A stretch of 64,000 bases of DNA from Schistocephalus solidus (Eukaryota; Platyhelminthes; Cestoda; Diphyllobothriidea; Diphyllobothriidae), in contig WEDG01000794.1 of the NCBI GenBank assembly GCA_017591395.1, positions 62,001 through 126,000 on the forward strand, in the 5' to 3' direction. Shown one piece after another: positions 1-13,229 of this stretch. The notes under the pieces are model-generated. The model made no database searches, had not been told where the DNA came from, and saw only the letters and a list, made by a program, of their open reading frames with translations. Numbering within the stretch: position 1 is the stretch's first letter; every line of letters begins with the position of its first letter. Made by a program: the position numbers and the translations under genes.

Positions 1-3000
1 AATCACTCAAAACTAATCCACGCGAAGTCACCGTCTCTGCACTACTATGTGGTGGACATCGTCGGACGACAGTCGAGCTGTGGAACCACATGACCAGTCA
101 ACAAATCACAGACAAATGCCTGTAATCGGCCCACAGCAGATGGATGTGACGTTAGTTCCGCGTAACCTCCGCTCTTACATAACCAGTCCTGCCCTGTCAT
201 TGTGAATGTGCGCCTCGCGTGCACCTGCCAGTACACTCCAACTCTAATTTATGTAAAGACGATAATTAGCCTCTCTTTGCATCAGTATTCTACTTTAGGT
301 TTAGCATGAATGACAAAGCACCGACTTAAACTAGCATGGTAGTTGGCCTACTAAGGTATTTTGTCACACTATAAATTTACAGTGTGCGCTTAAAATACGT
401 TTCACTCAAGTTGATGGTCCACAGTGGTGCACCTCGGGGCTCTATGCCAGTTGTTTTTAGTGTCACTGATATGAGCGATCTTTTAGAAGTTACTTTAGAA
501 TAAAACTGGGAGCATGCTTTTGTCAACACAGTTTCGGATAGCATTACTTGTTAGATCGACCAATGCGATCTTTTCAAATTCTTCAAGAGAAACGCTTACT
601 CAGACTTCTTAAGTCCTCGACGCACAGCATGTCGCATACTAATTCAGCCGTAGATGTTTAAATTAGAGTTTCAATTAACCTTTGAAATATTTAAGCTGTA
701 GTTCCAGGCTGTCACTGGCGTGAAAAGATCAACAATATTCTCAACAACAGCAAGCACTAAACTCGACCTTACTTCAAATACCGCTTATTATGATTTGTCC
801 ACGATTGTGATATTCTAAAGAAGCCTGTCATGTACGGAGTGTTTGAAAAATTTACACCCTCTTTTTCACAATTCGAGATGGCTGCCTCTAAATCACCTCA
901 AAATTTAGTATACACAAGCGAAAAGCTAATGTTCATATATGGCCATGGAGAAGGGGATACAAAAAGAAGACATGGGGCTAGGCAATTCAGACTCTGACCT
1001 TCTCCAAACGACTTCACGCATCAAGCCTGCATACACACTTAGGGACAATGTGTGTGGGTCATGGTCTTGCCAGTTAGATTTTCATGTAGCGGGTCATCGC
1101 TCCTCGGATAAAACCACTTAATGGGGGAAGTAAAGCCCTTGATTTTTTTCCTTTTCCATCCCTCAATCGGGGTAAATATGGAAGTAACCATCACTCCCAT
1201 ATGGCATGTAACATTTCAAATCTCTGCCGGCAGGAATCGGCTCCGTTGCTCAGGTGATTGGACACGTTGGGCACGAAAAATAGTACCGTATATGACAGAT
1301 GGCTTCATACAAAATGCCAGGGTGGCGCCTTTTCCCATGCCATACCCCCTTGGAATTAAGCGTAAGGCCATCTGTAATACGGGGCTACCTATTCCAGCGT
1401 CCTACTGTGGATTCTTTCACTCCTAGCTGATCCATAGCTAACTAGCAAGAGCTTAACTCAAAAGTGTCCAAGCTGTGCTTGCGATATATCGGATTGAGGA
1501 GGATAACTCTACCCATAGTGGGCATTGCCGCCCTCTTCTGTTTTTCAGTAATCATACGCGCTTACTGTTTGCCCGTCGCTGTGGCTGCCTGCGTGTATTT
1601 TAGAACCGGAGTTCCAGGCAAAATGACAGCGCATATTGGTCAGTCAGATCTTACGATGCTAATTTTTTATCGCACCATTAGGCAGTGATGCACTTCTTTA
1701 ATCGTTTTTCTGTCTATCCTATTCCTCTGTGCATCTCTAGGGTGTTTTAAGCATAGAAAAGCAACTAAATTATCTCTTACAATTGCTTGCCTCTGCCATC
1801 ACACTTTGACTTGTCTGGTTAGGGTTTTTCCTGATCATTTATAACCCAGAGAAAATATTTCCAAGCGTTTTTTTTTCACCACCCTCTGCAAACCTTTTGT
1901 TTTGTTCCTGCTCCTCCAGACTCCTGCCTTCACCTATCCGGCTTAGAACCTAACCCGCTTGCCAATACTAGCGCAAAGCTGCCCACTTAATCGTCAAGCC
2001 CAACTGGAAGATTTTTTAGATCTAGTCCTCCACCAGCATGCGGCACGCACAAAGTTGTGTTTGACATTTTACGTACGTCTTTTTTGAATTTGCACTCGGT
2101 CATTTAACCTCTAATAAGTTAAATTTTTGTCATAGGTCTGACTGATAATCTCAACATTGTGTTCTACTCACTGAATCATGATGGATTCTAGTAAACGCTT
2201 CAGACCTACCAAAAAACCCAAAAATCGCAAAAAGGGGGACTAGGATTTGGGCAAAGGCTGGATTCAGAACCAGAAGACACCTCAGCAACAATCAGGCAAC
2301 ACTGCATCCAGGCGAGGCTTGACGCTAACTGGCCACTTCGCATTTTGAATTTTTTGCAGGAATGATTGGTTATTTTATGTGCAAGGAAGCAGTCGCATTT
2401 TGAGCCCTCGTAGTTGTAGCCCAGGTAAAGGCCCGTTCACTGTTATGTTAAAGTAGGGGACCCCTAACAATATAATAAATTATGCAGCCAAACCTTATCA
2501 CCATGACAGTTGTCACTTTCGCGGGTTCAAGAGGTTTATCGTCAATGCTGCCACCAGCATCAAACGCTGCGGTCATGTGAGCACGGGCGGGTCCGAGACG
2601 GTACCTGGGGGTAGCAACCGTGCAGCTAGTACGGCACTTCCAGTTTCTCCTTTGATGAAGAAAAGGTAACACAGGTTAACAAAGTGTTGGCCCTCCAGAC
2701 AAATAATATTTGAGGGATGGTGGGGGGAGAGGAGCCACGCGCCTGACTTTAGAATTGGTAGATAAAACAATGGTCTCTGATCAGCCGTTTTTTACTACGA
2801 TATAAAAATTAGCGCAAACCACTGCCCCAGGATCAAGGCTGTGAGTTGTGGAATAAACAGCTCTATCTAAGCGTCATTAGGGCAGTCATGCTATGAAGGT
2901 TTGCACTAACTGGGTATGTACGGCGTGAATGAATAAACGGAAATGCTCTTTTTGTGAATATGGACCTTGTGCATTGAGAACAATACGGTCGTTTTTTTTT

Positions 3001-5450
3001 ATTTCAGTCAACCTAACTTTACAACTCTGTTTGACAGAATAAAAATGAAATCCGAGTCAAGTAAGGATAGATACTAGTGACCAGAATATTCTCAGTTACT
3101 AGATAGTGGATGAACCAACTTGGATTCTGAATCCAAAGTAGCGTCATTGTTGCTGGGCTTTACCACTTTGACCGAAAAAGTATCTAATCGCTAAGTAGTG
3201 TAGTCAAGATTTAGAAATAAATTTAGGAGGAAGAATATGTACATCAGCAAAAGGCTAAATTGAGGACTGCATAGCTAATCCAACACCTGAATACAAGTCA
3301 TTGGGTTCACAGCATTGTTGAAAGGGGATTCACGTCAAATATGCTAAGAGAGATTATCACGAATAACCTCAGGATGTTCCGGTAGCATTAACCTCACAGG
3401 AAAGCAATTGCGCGCGCCACCCACGCTGCAGACCATGAACGTGCGCCCGACAGCGTCCCGCATTGGCTATGACCATAGTCCCCCTCTCAGATCTGATTGG
3501 TCCATGTACGCGAGAAGTTGCACGGCTCTTCTAGAACTTCCTCTTGAAGTGGACTGGACAGAATATGGACAATCTGAACAAAATGCTATAAGTACACTCA
3601 ACTTTTTCCTGAGAAAGGCTTGACGTATTTTGGACACTTGCTCTCGGCCGATCATTTTATCTTTCTCTGCAGTGTTGGGATCGGGGAAAACCGTCGTTCA
3701 AGCATACGCTTCATGCGAATTTTAAGTACCAGACCGGGTCACAACTGGTGTGGCATGCTTAAACTCACAAGACATGAGGTTTGGACCAGAGTCCAGTAGG
3801 CAATGTAGCCGGATACTCTATCACCTCGGATGCTTACTGAAAAGGAGGTTGAAATTCGTTTTTTTGTGGTCTGGATTTAAAGGATGGTCGAGGTAGGACG
3901 ACCTGTGATAATTCCTTTTGCATGCTGGCCAGGCAGAGGAGGCAAGAATTTCTGCATGAAAAGAATATCGCTGGAGCATGTATAAGACCTGTATACCTGT
4001 CAGGACTTATACTGATACCTGTTAGGACTGTTGAAAATATGAATATATTCACATCGTCTACGTATGTTTGCGTGTTTTAATAGTCGCCAAGACAAGTGGC
4101 ACGCTCAGTGAGGATTGAGAGTAACAAAGAGAGATTGGGCGTAACGTCCTGGCTAAGAAGGATAGACCATCTGTGGAGGTATTGTTTAGCACATTCAAAG
4201 CCTCCATGGCTCGGTCAACCATCCATTGGTTAATGCAATGCTCAAAGAAGTGCAGTCAATATTCGATGATCCAACTGGGAGCAAAAACAATTAACTCTGT
4301 TGACGTGCTCTCAAGAAAAAAAAAATTTTGTCAGTGGGATCTGCCAATGGACGCGAGTGACATGATTGACCTTCGGCAGTATCATGGTAAAAACAGGGAA
4401 CTCGCAAAACTTCATGATGCACTTTCAAATCCTGTGGCCAGTTCTGACCTTGCCATGAGAGAAGGGGATAGGCCAGCGTATATTTTAGACAATGTTCATG
4501 ATCCGGTTCCACACGCAAAAAAATAAGTAGCTCGCTTGTCCAACTCAACAAGTACTACTATCAAACCTAGCGGTAGCTTTCGCATGAATGGCAGCATCGG
4601 AAAGGTCAACTTGGCAATGTAATTTACCCCCTTCATACCTCTCACAGCATGTGCTACGAGCCAGATCGATTCAAGCTGACTGGATGCAGGATTGTTAGGC
4701 AGTGACCAACCAGATAATTAGCACCTTTTCTCGTGTGCCACAGCCCTGTAGGCCCTCAACATGCAAACCTCCCATGCAGCCTCCGGGTTAGTGTTGAGCA
4801 TATTGTAACCCTTGTAAAGCCTGGGAAACATCGCAACGGAACGAAATGGGAACTAGTAATTTAAACTAGCGCCTCTGAAGGGCATTGTAAGCTCACGTAG
4901 CAGCTGGTGTGTTTGATGAGGAACTCCAATTGTGATCGATTTAATGGACGGTCACCGACCAAGTCAATAAGTGACAGCTTTGCGCAGTAACAACCAATAA
5001 AACCGTAACCTAAGGGCACTCCTTTTATAGCTTAAGCTGTGCCTTGAAAAGTTAAGTGTACTTAGGGGTAGGATATTTGATTTGTTAAACGTAAGGTTAT
5101 GCTTTAGAGCTGAGGTGGTATGCATTTCAAGCCAATATAATGGAAATAAGTTCTTCGCAAAAAATGGAGTTGTACTTGTTTATGCGCCCACCTAAGGCAC
5201 TTGAAACGATAACGAAGCAGGGTGAGAATTAGATGGACACGGCAAGGACGAATTTCATGAAACGTGTAACCTATAGATCTTCGAGATTCGGGACTCAAAA
5301 AATCCCAAATCCTAGGGTCCCACAACCTAATACGGAACGTCGGTACCAAAAAATTGTCACTTTAGATTCCGAAGACAGCCAAATGGGTAAGGATGACTTG
5401 TATGGCCGCCCAATCAGAACCCGAGAAGACGAACGCCCAACTCGCTTAAA
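1..5450. other. Intergenic DNA, no recognisable gene
   Basis: I see no protein family, RNA gene or clear repeat in this stretch. Open frames are at most about 117 codons (for example 4173-4526 on the plus strand) and none shows a known motif or a convincing pair of splice sites. The sequence is AT-rich with mixed homopolymer runs, as expected of tapeworm intergenic or old-repeat DNA. Decayed transposons too diverged to read by eye may be present. Confidence 0.5.
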
Positions 5451-5454
5451 ATAG

Positions 5455-5690
5455 GGGACATTACGAGAAATTCCAGGGACAGTAAATATTCCTGTCTTAA
5501 ACCCATCACTATCACTAACCTTAATCATAACTGTGGCCCTAACATAAACCTATACCCTACAGTTAAAACGAACCCAACACGTAATCCTTAACATAATTCT
5601 GGCTCTAGCCCCAACTCCGCCCTTAACCATAACCTCAACTCCAAACCTAATTTCTGCGGAATTTGGCGCAAATCCATCTGTCCTGCTGGC
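5455..5690 (+). repeat. CCCTAA-like dispersed repeat, copy 1
   Basis: A tract of loosely repeated C(2-3)TAA(A/C) words (aaccctaac, cttaaccataacc and similar). It is preceded by gaaattccagggacag and an attcctgtcttaaaccc start. It is followed by aatttggcgcaaatcca, which closely resembles aatttggaacaaatcca at the end of the 49.3 kb copy. The shared flanks mean this is a member of an interspersed family, not random low complexity. Confidence 0.6.
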
Positions 5691-7028
5691 GTTTCTTATT
5701 CGTGTGTGCTCTTTAGGCTGTCATACAAATAATCCCTACCGTCAAATGGTGTTCAGTAGTCTATGTGAACTTGCCACGTTCCCAACCAGCTTATCACTAG
5801 TTCTTTGAAACCGCTTTTGTAACAAACCGTAAAGACGGTCAAGTCAGAAGACTTAGGAGGGGTTCGAAATATTGCTCAGCTAGTGAAGACCATAATCATT
5901 CGGACGTCAGATTTGCTGCTTACTTACCATATAAATAATGGAGAAGAGAGCGAAAACGCAATGCCTTACTTCGAGGGTATTTACATTCAAACCGAGTGGA
6001 AGAAGTACGATCAAGAGCAATTTTGGCGTAGTTAATCCCACCGAAGAGACTAAGAGTCAGCCAATTAACTGTGTATTAGCTATTCCGTCATCTGCTAATT
6101 AGGAATTTATCTAAGGGATCTAAACGCATCCGAGCAGGACGCCTGATTCCAGTTACTGGTGCCATCAAGGGTGGAAGCGAAAAATAAAGAAGCCCATCAG
6201 AGATATGGGGAAAGTCAGTAATCTGCTATATTAAGGACAAGAGACCTCAGGAAACCAGACAACCAAAGATGACCATAGTTAACGACAGTGCCCCTCCTAG
6301 GAGAAAGGACCCCTATACAACGGTCGCAAGAAATAGCGCCTTGTCCATTGCGCAGAACGGGTCGGTACTAAAAAATCTGTCAACAGGGGGCCGGGTCAGA
6401 CTTTGAAGACCATCTTAAGGACCCGTACAGTTCCGAGGCACATCCAAGGGCTGATAACAACTTGTATCAGGATGGGAAAGGCGAAACCGCTCAAGATCTA
6501 AGGCAAGACGTGTCATCCACGACACAATCCGGTGGTGTTGGAGCGCAGGCAAGCGCACCCGCCCTAGCGCTTGTCCAGAAATAAGAGAAGAGTCAGAGAT
6601 ACCTCGGGGTAGAGGTATAATGGCATGCACTACAATGCATCTCGGAGGTTAGGGTGACCGTTCTGCGATAGCGAAGCCATCACACCTCTCGAAGGCACGA
6701 CGCCAAAAATATCGGGGAGCCGCGTTTGAGGTCCCGCGTTTGAGGAAGCCCGGCACCTGTTGGCCTACGAGCTTAAGACTTGGATGCTCACCAATCCGCA
6801 AGCAAGTATTAATACTCGCAGATAACTTGGTGACCATGCTATTTCGTCCACTTCAGACGCATTCATCAGGGTTAGCAGATTATGTGCTTTTGCACCGTTC
6901 ACCTGATCTAAGTACACAGATGCCAAAGCTACATTTGTATTAATCCGTTTAAATCAGCACTAATGGTGAAATCAAATCAGGCTGAGGCAGCTCATTGAAA
7001 CAAGCAAGAGCTGATCAGACACGAGTTC
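5691..7028. other. Intergenic DNA downstream of SF1
   Basis: No gene recognised. Minus-strand frames at 6415-6630 and 6649-6837 have no family resemblance that I can name. This stretch lies downstream of the SF1 stop codon and its putative poly(A) signal. Confidence 0.4.
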
Positions 7029-7034
7029 TTTATT
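7029..7034 (-). terminator. Putative poly(A) signal of SF1
   Basis: AATAAA on the minus strand, about 85 bases after the SF1 stop codon (7119-7121). The position is right for a short flatworm 3' UTR. No transcript evidence is available. Confidence 0.5.
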
Positions 7035-7118
7035 AAGCACCTTTACACGAATTAAATGAATAACATCAGCCAAGCAAATAACTATACACAATGGGCGGAT
7101 TAAGTGACGAGAATCTCA

Positions 7119-10100
7119 TCACAGACCTGGGGGAGGTGGGGGTGGGGGGTGGAGATAGCCATTGGGTGCAGCACCGGCACCCCAGTAATCACTGGCTCCA
7201 CCGTATGGAGGACCCGGAGGACCGTCTGCATAAAAAGAAGAAAAAGAACGCGTTAATTTCGACAAGTCTAAGTGGGGAAACTTTAAATGACTGCTTTTTA
7301 ACTTAATTGTACAGACATGAAAACGAAATTGAAAATAAAATAAAAGACGAAGACTGGGTTCTAGACGTAACGATCAACAAGAGTCCCGTAGCATAGTTTT
7401 GACAAATTCCTAGTTCCGTAGAAAAACATGAAAAATTCTGTGTTTGGCGACCTAGTGACGGGCGTGAAGAGCCTTTCGTCATAATAGTTAGCATCACAAC
7501 GCATATCGGTCAAACATTCAAAGTAAACGAAAACGAGCTCCAAATCATTTGGGACAACAAAAGTGGACCCCTCTAGACATTATATTTAAGACATGCATGA
7601 GTGGAATAATTTAGCTGTTATAAGAACCGTCATAATTGGCTTTGTGGAGATTTCATGCAGGGATCGTGCTACCAGCGGAGGGGGAACCGATTCACTCGTG
7701 GGCTCACCAGCGGCCGTGTTCCGATAGCATTTAGTTATCATTTCGAGCAAAACGGACTAAGACAGAGGACGAGAACATACGTTGTACAGCTGGAGGCCAA
7801 GCAGCGGCCGGAGGTGCAAACCAGCCACCAGGCGACGGGGCAGTAGCCGGCCAGGGCGCACTGCCTGGGAATGGAGGCGCGCCTGGAAAAGCGCCCGGTG
7901 GACCAACGGGCGGGACGGCAGGTGGGTAGGCGCTGGCTGGTGGAACGTAGCCCATTGGCCATGGTACGGGCGGCACCGGTGGTGGCGGCAATGGAACAGT
8001 GAATGCATCACCTTGCCTTACTGAAGCAGTAGTTGTTGATAACGTCAAAGGCGTAGATGTCGTTACTGTTTCCTCTTCCTCTTCTTCTGGAGGGGGAACG
8101 CCTGGGGGCGGTGGCTGTTTTGCAGGTTGTGCCTTCCCAATCGGTCCCAACTGAACTTTTCCGCCTTGATTCACCACGTTGAAATAAAAATGCATAGAAA
8201 AAGTGAAATATTCAGTCGGAGTTACACCTGCGTAACGGTGTCTGCATAACGAAAGTGTCCTTCCCATAGGACTTACCCATGTTGGCAGCTGCAGCCGAAT
8301 TCGAACCACCTCCGAGACCGACGCCTAACTCTGCCATCAGTGCAGAGTACTCGCTATCCATCTTTGCTCGTTCCATTGGGTTGATGCCGAGAGATTCCAA
8401 GGTAACTGATGGATCCCTGAGTTTGCAATCAGAGGCGAGATGGCCAAAACCTACAAAAGTATCAAACAGGTGTAAATGCAAGGACGTTTATTAATTCCAA
8501 GAGAATGCGTGTGAACAGCGACACTTACCACCGCAGAGGGTGCATTGAATCTTGTTCGTTGCTATGTTCTGAGCTTCTGCGAGCGCACGCAACTTAGCTA
8601 GCCCCTCGTGTTCCCGTAGAGTTCCATTTAATAAAGCAAGCTCTCGCAACTGTGCCTTACGGAGATCATTTTGAGCTTCCGGAACTTCAATCCCCTGCCG
8701 TATAATTTCAGTTATCTTTTTAACGGCCTTTTGACAAGCCTCAACGTTTGCCGCAGAGATAAACGCATGAAGAGGTTCGTCTTCACCGGGCATAGGAAGG
8801 CCATCACGACGCCCTAATTTGCCGTCTTTGACGGAGCCCTTACCACGAATTATAATCTTTGCCCCAGTCTAAAACAGAAATGGATGGCGTTAAAGTAATT
8901 TTTGGCACTGATATAACTACAAGCAGAATCAAACCTGAAAATGAGCTATAACAGCTTAACTTTTCATGCACCATGGAGTTAAAAACTAGCAATTACTGAA
9001 TGCAAACGCTCACTTAGCGAAATAAATCACAAGGGAATGTTCAGTGTGATAGCGGCTTCGGACGGATAGTTCATTAGAATTATGCGGTAGCATTATGCCA
9101 AGGCACTCACAGGTTAACTATTGGGAATAGTTGAAATCTGTCCGACGATCTATCCCTGGACAGTAATGGTACCAATAATTTCGATGGTGGAACCCATTGA
9201 ACTTACTTGCACTGTATCCTAATGACAATATCGCGAGGATACCTCAGCCGTCCATTAAAGACGACTGATGTGGTCTGGTTACGTTCACCGTCGCCCGCCT
9301 CACGAGCTCAGTTCTACTGCTTTAGGTTCACCACCGTTGCCCGCCTCACGAGCTCAGTTCTACTGCTTTCGGTTCACCACCGTTGCCCACCTGGAGGCAT
9401 CGAAGGGGTCAACCCAAGACTTGGCAAGACATGGAGACGGTGCTTGGACCTGCGGTATTCGGCGTCCGTCGCTGGACAAAATATCTTGAGCTGTCTAGAT
9501 CGCTGCCGCGAATCGTCACGAGTGGAGAGGTACAATACGTGGCATCGGAGCCGGCTAGATCAGGCATGATCATAGCCCTAGCAAGTAAAATGCAGCACCA
9601 TCCAGGTTTGGTTGCAGACAATGGACACCTAATACAGAGCCAACTGACGCCGTTGGCGTAAACCACAGGATCCAAAATAAGCTTTTACTAGACCAACCAA
9701 CCCCTGCACTGGCCACATCGACACCAATGCAGGCGGACTACGCAATGGTGCAAACTTAAAGCGTGACCGAGATTCCGTCCGATGTTAGTCATTGTGAAAA
9801 TATTACAAGCCAAGGCGAAATTATGACATGGTGAAAGAAGCCCATCGTTAATTGCAGCGTTATCTACCTCAATTGACATTCCCATTACGGAGCCCCGACA
9901 CAACAACAGCTGCAAGGACAGTATATTGCGCGCCACCGATCTCAGTGGCCAGTAATTGCGTCACCATGATAAGGTAGGAAAATTCGTCAGCGTTCCAGTG
10001 TTCTACTAACTGCTTCCTGTGGTATGGCTATCACTTAAAATCGCCCGTATTCATCACCATCTCCATCCTGGCGTTACAGACTCGTGGGGCTGCAATATCA

Positions 10101-11876
10101 TATGTACATATCAGGCCAAGTAGCACGCGTATCAAGAATATCTACCAATTAGACATACACCTCAGAGGCATCATGACAAGCAGCGCGGTCACTGCGTCCT
10201 CAGTGTAAAATTTTGTCTGATAACTGAGTGACTGCTGCAGTCCGTCAACAAGAGCCCTTAGTGACACGATAGTTGCATATGGTGAAAACAGACGCGGCGT
10301 GCCGCTTGCATAGCTAGCGTCCTAAGCGGGTAACCGTCGGGGAGCCAGTTGCTGACCAATTGCAATGTAAAAGGACCGTTTGCGGTGGAGGGAACGCGTA
10401 ACAAGAAACCAACCTAACCGTTTAGGAGTAATATCGTCAATAAGTTCAAATTTCAAGCAACCCTACCCGAAGATTGTTGAGATAGAAGTGCATATTCGTG
10501 ACAGATTGTAGTATTGACATCGGCACAGCGAGGTGTGAGACGCAGTACAGTAATACGGAGGCGGTCCGGTGGGCAACCACTGTTCATGTTTAGCAGAGAT
10601 AAGTTAGTGTCTTAGAACATCCATCAATCGCGAGACGTATAGGATAGTTAAAAGGAGGCTATTCGACTAACACGAAAAGCACATATGACGCACGAAAACC
10701 CAACTACATCTTGGTGGTACGGAGTTGTATATTGGTGTGAAGTAACCGTGATCTGCACTTATGCTTCGGTAGGAAGTTTATCAAACTGGAAGGCTGCACA
10801 TACCCAACACCTTCGATTCAGCGCAGTAACCCACTCATTTGAACTACATTTGTAGTTTTCGGAAATGGCTAAGCAAAAGCATTTTTAACACGATAAACGC
10901 TCCTAGCAGACTGCTAGGTTTGATTAAACAACACACCCACAACCGAAAATGGAACGGCGAGGTTGGCGCGATGTTAAACCGGGGTACTTCACGTTAAACA
11001 ACCTGACAGTACTCACCTCTCTCTCCAAGGCTTTAAGTGTGTTTCCTCTGGGTCCAATAAGAAGGCCGACGAAATTAATATGGGGATGGTCTTCTTGAGG
11101 TATGAAAATCTTGTCCGTTATTTTGTTGGCCAGAGGTCTGTGTGAGGTAAGTACAATAAGCTCAACATTTACTTGTAGTCTGTCGGGGGCTTATAATCCG
11201 GATTTAGCTCCATCATCATTTGAATGTAACTGTGGCGGTCTTCTTCCAGTTGCTTGCGGACGCGATATTCGCGCGTGTTTAGGCGTTTGCCGTCACCGCT
11301 GTAGATAGGCTCTGGTGAAGGAGACCTTGAAGAAATAAAATAATGCAAATAATTGTTCTTAAAACAGATGGCTTGCAACTTTTGGGCGTTCCGTACCTTA
11401 GACTTCACATGGGAGCAATCTATCAGCCCATCGTCCTTAACTGGTTCAAGGTACTAAAATAGGATCAAGTTAAGCTTTAAGAACATAATGGCTGACGAAC
11501 CATCTTAAGTTTCCGACTATTTCTACAACCTAAATTCAAAACCTAGTAAGCATTAAGGGCAAAGAGTAAGTAACAATAGTCATTTAGATGCAAGAAGGAG
11601 ATGCATACCGATCGTCGGGGTTTTGAGGGATCCCTAAATCACCGGACTTCAGTCGGCGGGATATATCCTCAATCTGTAGTTGCACTACACAAAAGGATAA
11701 AAAAAGATAAGAGGCATTACGTATATACATCTTCTCCTGTTGGGGCGACAGATTCGGTGGTAACTGGGTCGGCATTCCAGGAACATACGTTTTGTCGGTC
11801 TCCAGTGCCGACCAACGACTGCGTCGTTTTCTCGGCTTCACGATAGCCCAGTCATTCGCATTGTTAGAACTTTTAT
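7119..11876 (-). CDS. SF1: Splicing factor 1 (branchpoint-binding protein), eight exons, 5' end incomplete
   Basis: Nuclear factor that binds the intron branchpoint and U2AF during early spliceosome assembly. Exons: 11876-11721, 11684-11609, 11325-11173, 11137-11017, 8868-8529, 8450-8277, 8164-7781, 7225-7119. All have GT/AG borders and matching phases and encode about 502 residues. In order: U2AF-ligand motif KPRKRRSRW; a GDLGIP segment; phosphorylatable SPSP followed by EPIYSGDGKRLNTREYR; a KH domain with the GPRG loop (GLLIGPRGNTLK) and QUA2 helix (QNDLRKAQLRELALLNGTLR); a zinc knuckle CTLCGGFGHLASDC (CX2CX4HX4C) split by an intron; and a proline-rich tail ending HPPPPPPPGL. Only one zinc knuckle is seen, as in animal SF1. 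No initiator ATG lies in the first visible exon, whose 5' edge looks like an acceptor after a T-rich tract, so at least one short upstream exon is missing. Introns range from 35 bp to 2.1 kb. Confidence 0.94.
9283..9390 (+). repeat. 46-bp tandem repeat in an SF1 intron
   Basis: About 2.4 units of a 46-bp motif containing cgcctcacgagctcagttc, with the second unit nearly identical to the first. It lies in the 2.1-kb SF1 intron (8869-11016). The rest of that intron shows no gene that I recognise. Confidence 0.75.
11138..11172 (-). other. 35-bp intron in SF1
   Basis: GTAAAT donor and CACACAG acceptor flank only 35 bases. Removing them joins the end of the SPSP exon to the start of the KH domain in frame (PPTDYK|PLANKITDKIF). 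A second mini-intron of 36 bp lies at 11685-11720. Introns this short are well known in flatworms. Confidence 0.9.
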
Positions 11877-12829
11877 CTACCAGGGGTTTAAGTACAAAAA
11901 AAACAGTTACCACTCTCCGGACCGCATAAATAGGCCCTCTTGCTCATTTTAGCTCAAAAGCGGTGCCACAAAAAGCGAAACTGTCTTTAGTTAAAACAAC
12001 TGTAATAAAGAGGGAATTGGTCAGATTGATACAGCTTGTTAAAGTGTCTCACTATAAATCGACGGTATTGTTTGTTCAGCTTGTGGATACTGTAAAATAA
12101 CTTCTCTCAGAGGAGCCGTAGGGCCAGAAAACAAGATCTAAATTAGCTACAAAAGCCGTAATTATTAAGAAGGTGAAGGGAAGAGTTTGGATAGTGGAGC
12201 AAGAAAACGCAATAAAGTAAATACATAAATAAATAAGGTCATCAACATCTCTGGAACCTACAAATAAAGTCTCGGGTAAACTATTCACTGGTAGGTCAGC
12301 AGTTGAGTGAGTTCGTACTACCTTCTTATTGCTTTCAGAAAATGTTTTCGATACTGAAAAGGTAAGGAGTTTGTCCAGGCTATAAAATTTGAGCAACATC
12401 ACCCATCTATCGTTCCGTTCAATGAATTAAATTGGGTGAGCAGGGCGTTAGTCTTTGATTTACATGTCTGCATCGTGAAATCTGATGCGGTTAAATGAGA
12501 AACCATTTGCACTATAATAGTTCAGAGAGGATCCTCAAATAGGCCATTTTTAATGCAAGTGGCAGGAGTTGAGTTGAACGTATCGGAACTCGGGCTCTTT
12601 GTTGAAAAATATCTGTAAAGGTTCATTTTAAAGATTATATTCCACTGTGACATCAAAACATAGGCGTGGGGGGGGCTGACCATGGTTTACGAATAAGTGC
12701 GAGTGTCAGAGCTCCATGTACATCGGTTATTAAAGAAGACTTATCGAGCACCAGAATAATTTGCTCATTATTCTGGGTTTTTGAACTCGACGGAGGCAGA
12801 AACAGAAACAGAAAAAGGCTTCTTTTATA
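11877..12829. other. Region upstream of SF1 first visible exon
   Basis: It should contain the SF1 start codon exon and promoter, but I cannot place them. A minus-strand frame at 12076-12402 has no recognisable similarity. Confidence 0.35.
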
Positions 12830-13070
12830 ATGGGTACAAACTAATAAAAGACCAATGACCCATGTCTGCAGGTGACTCCATAGGGCTCTGTGTGCTGGTA
12901 TCAGATCAATACATCGATTGATTGAGTTCACATTCAAGAACCAGGCTTCAATCAAGCCTCGGTTTGTCTTGCTTTCCACGTGGGTGATTATTAAGATGGC
13001 TACCGAGTTAAACTCACACCCGTTTCGTAGGTCTAGATGGCTACTGCGATAATTCGTCGCTCAGTCGCAC
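12830..13070 (-). mobile_element. PLE tail fragment (end of GIY-YIG region)
   Basis: The minus strand encodes SKTNRGLIEAWF followed by NSINRCIDL and HRALW. This matches the conserved end of PLE proteins (EAW...NSINRH.DL...Y). The same signature is seen in the better preserved PLE at 54 kb (REFLEAWHFGTNSINRQVDL). Only the tail remains; no reverse transcriptase is visible next to it. Confidence 0.65.
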
Positions 13071-13229
13071 GACCAGTTTGTGTATAGTCACTTTTCATCA
13101 TTTTACTGAGGGAATTATGCTTTCAGCCTTGAGCCTTATTTTCACGTTTAAAAATGGCAGTAAAATAAAAGCTTACGAACGTAAATTTGGCAAATGTAAA
13201 GGTATTGTCATCGATACGTAGTTTCTCAC

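Noticed and set aside
1121..1426. 101-codon plus-strand frame
   Set aside because: No family resemblance or supporting signals.
4173..4526. 117-codon plus-strand frame
   Set aside because: No known motif, no splice context, and a minus-strand frame of similar length overlaps it; length is within chance for this composition.
7782..8024. Plus-strand frames over the proline-rich SF1 exon
   Set aside because: They are shadows of the minus-strand coding exon 8164-7781, which is fixed by splice phases on both sides.
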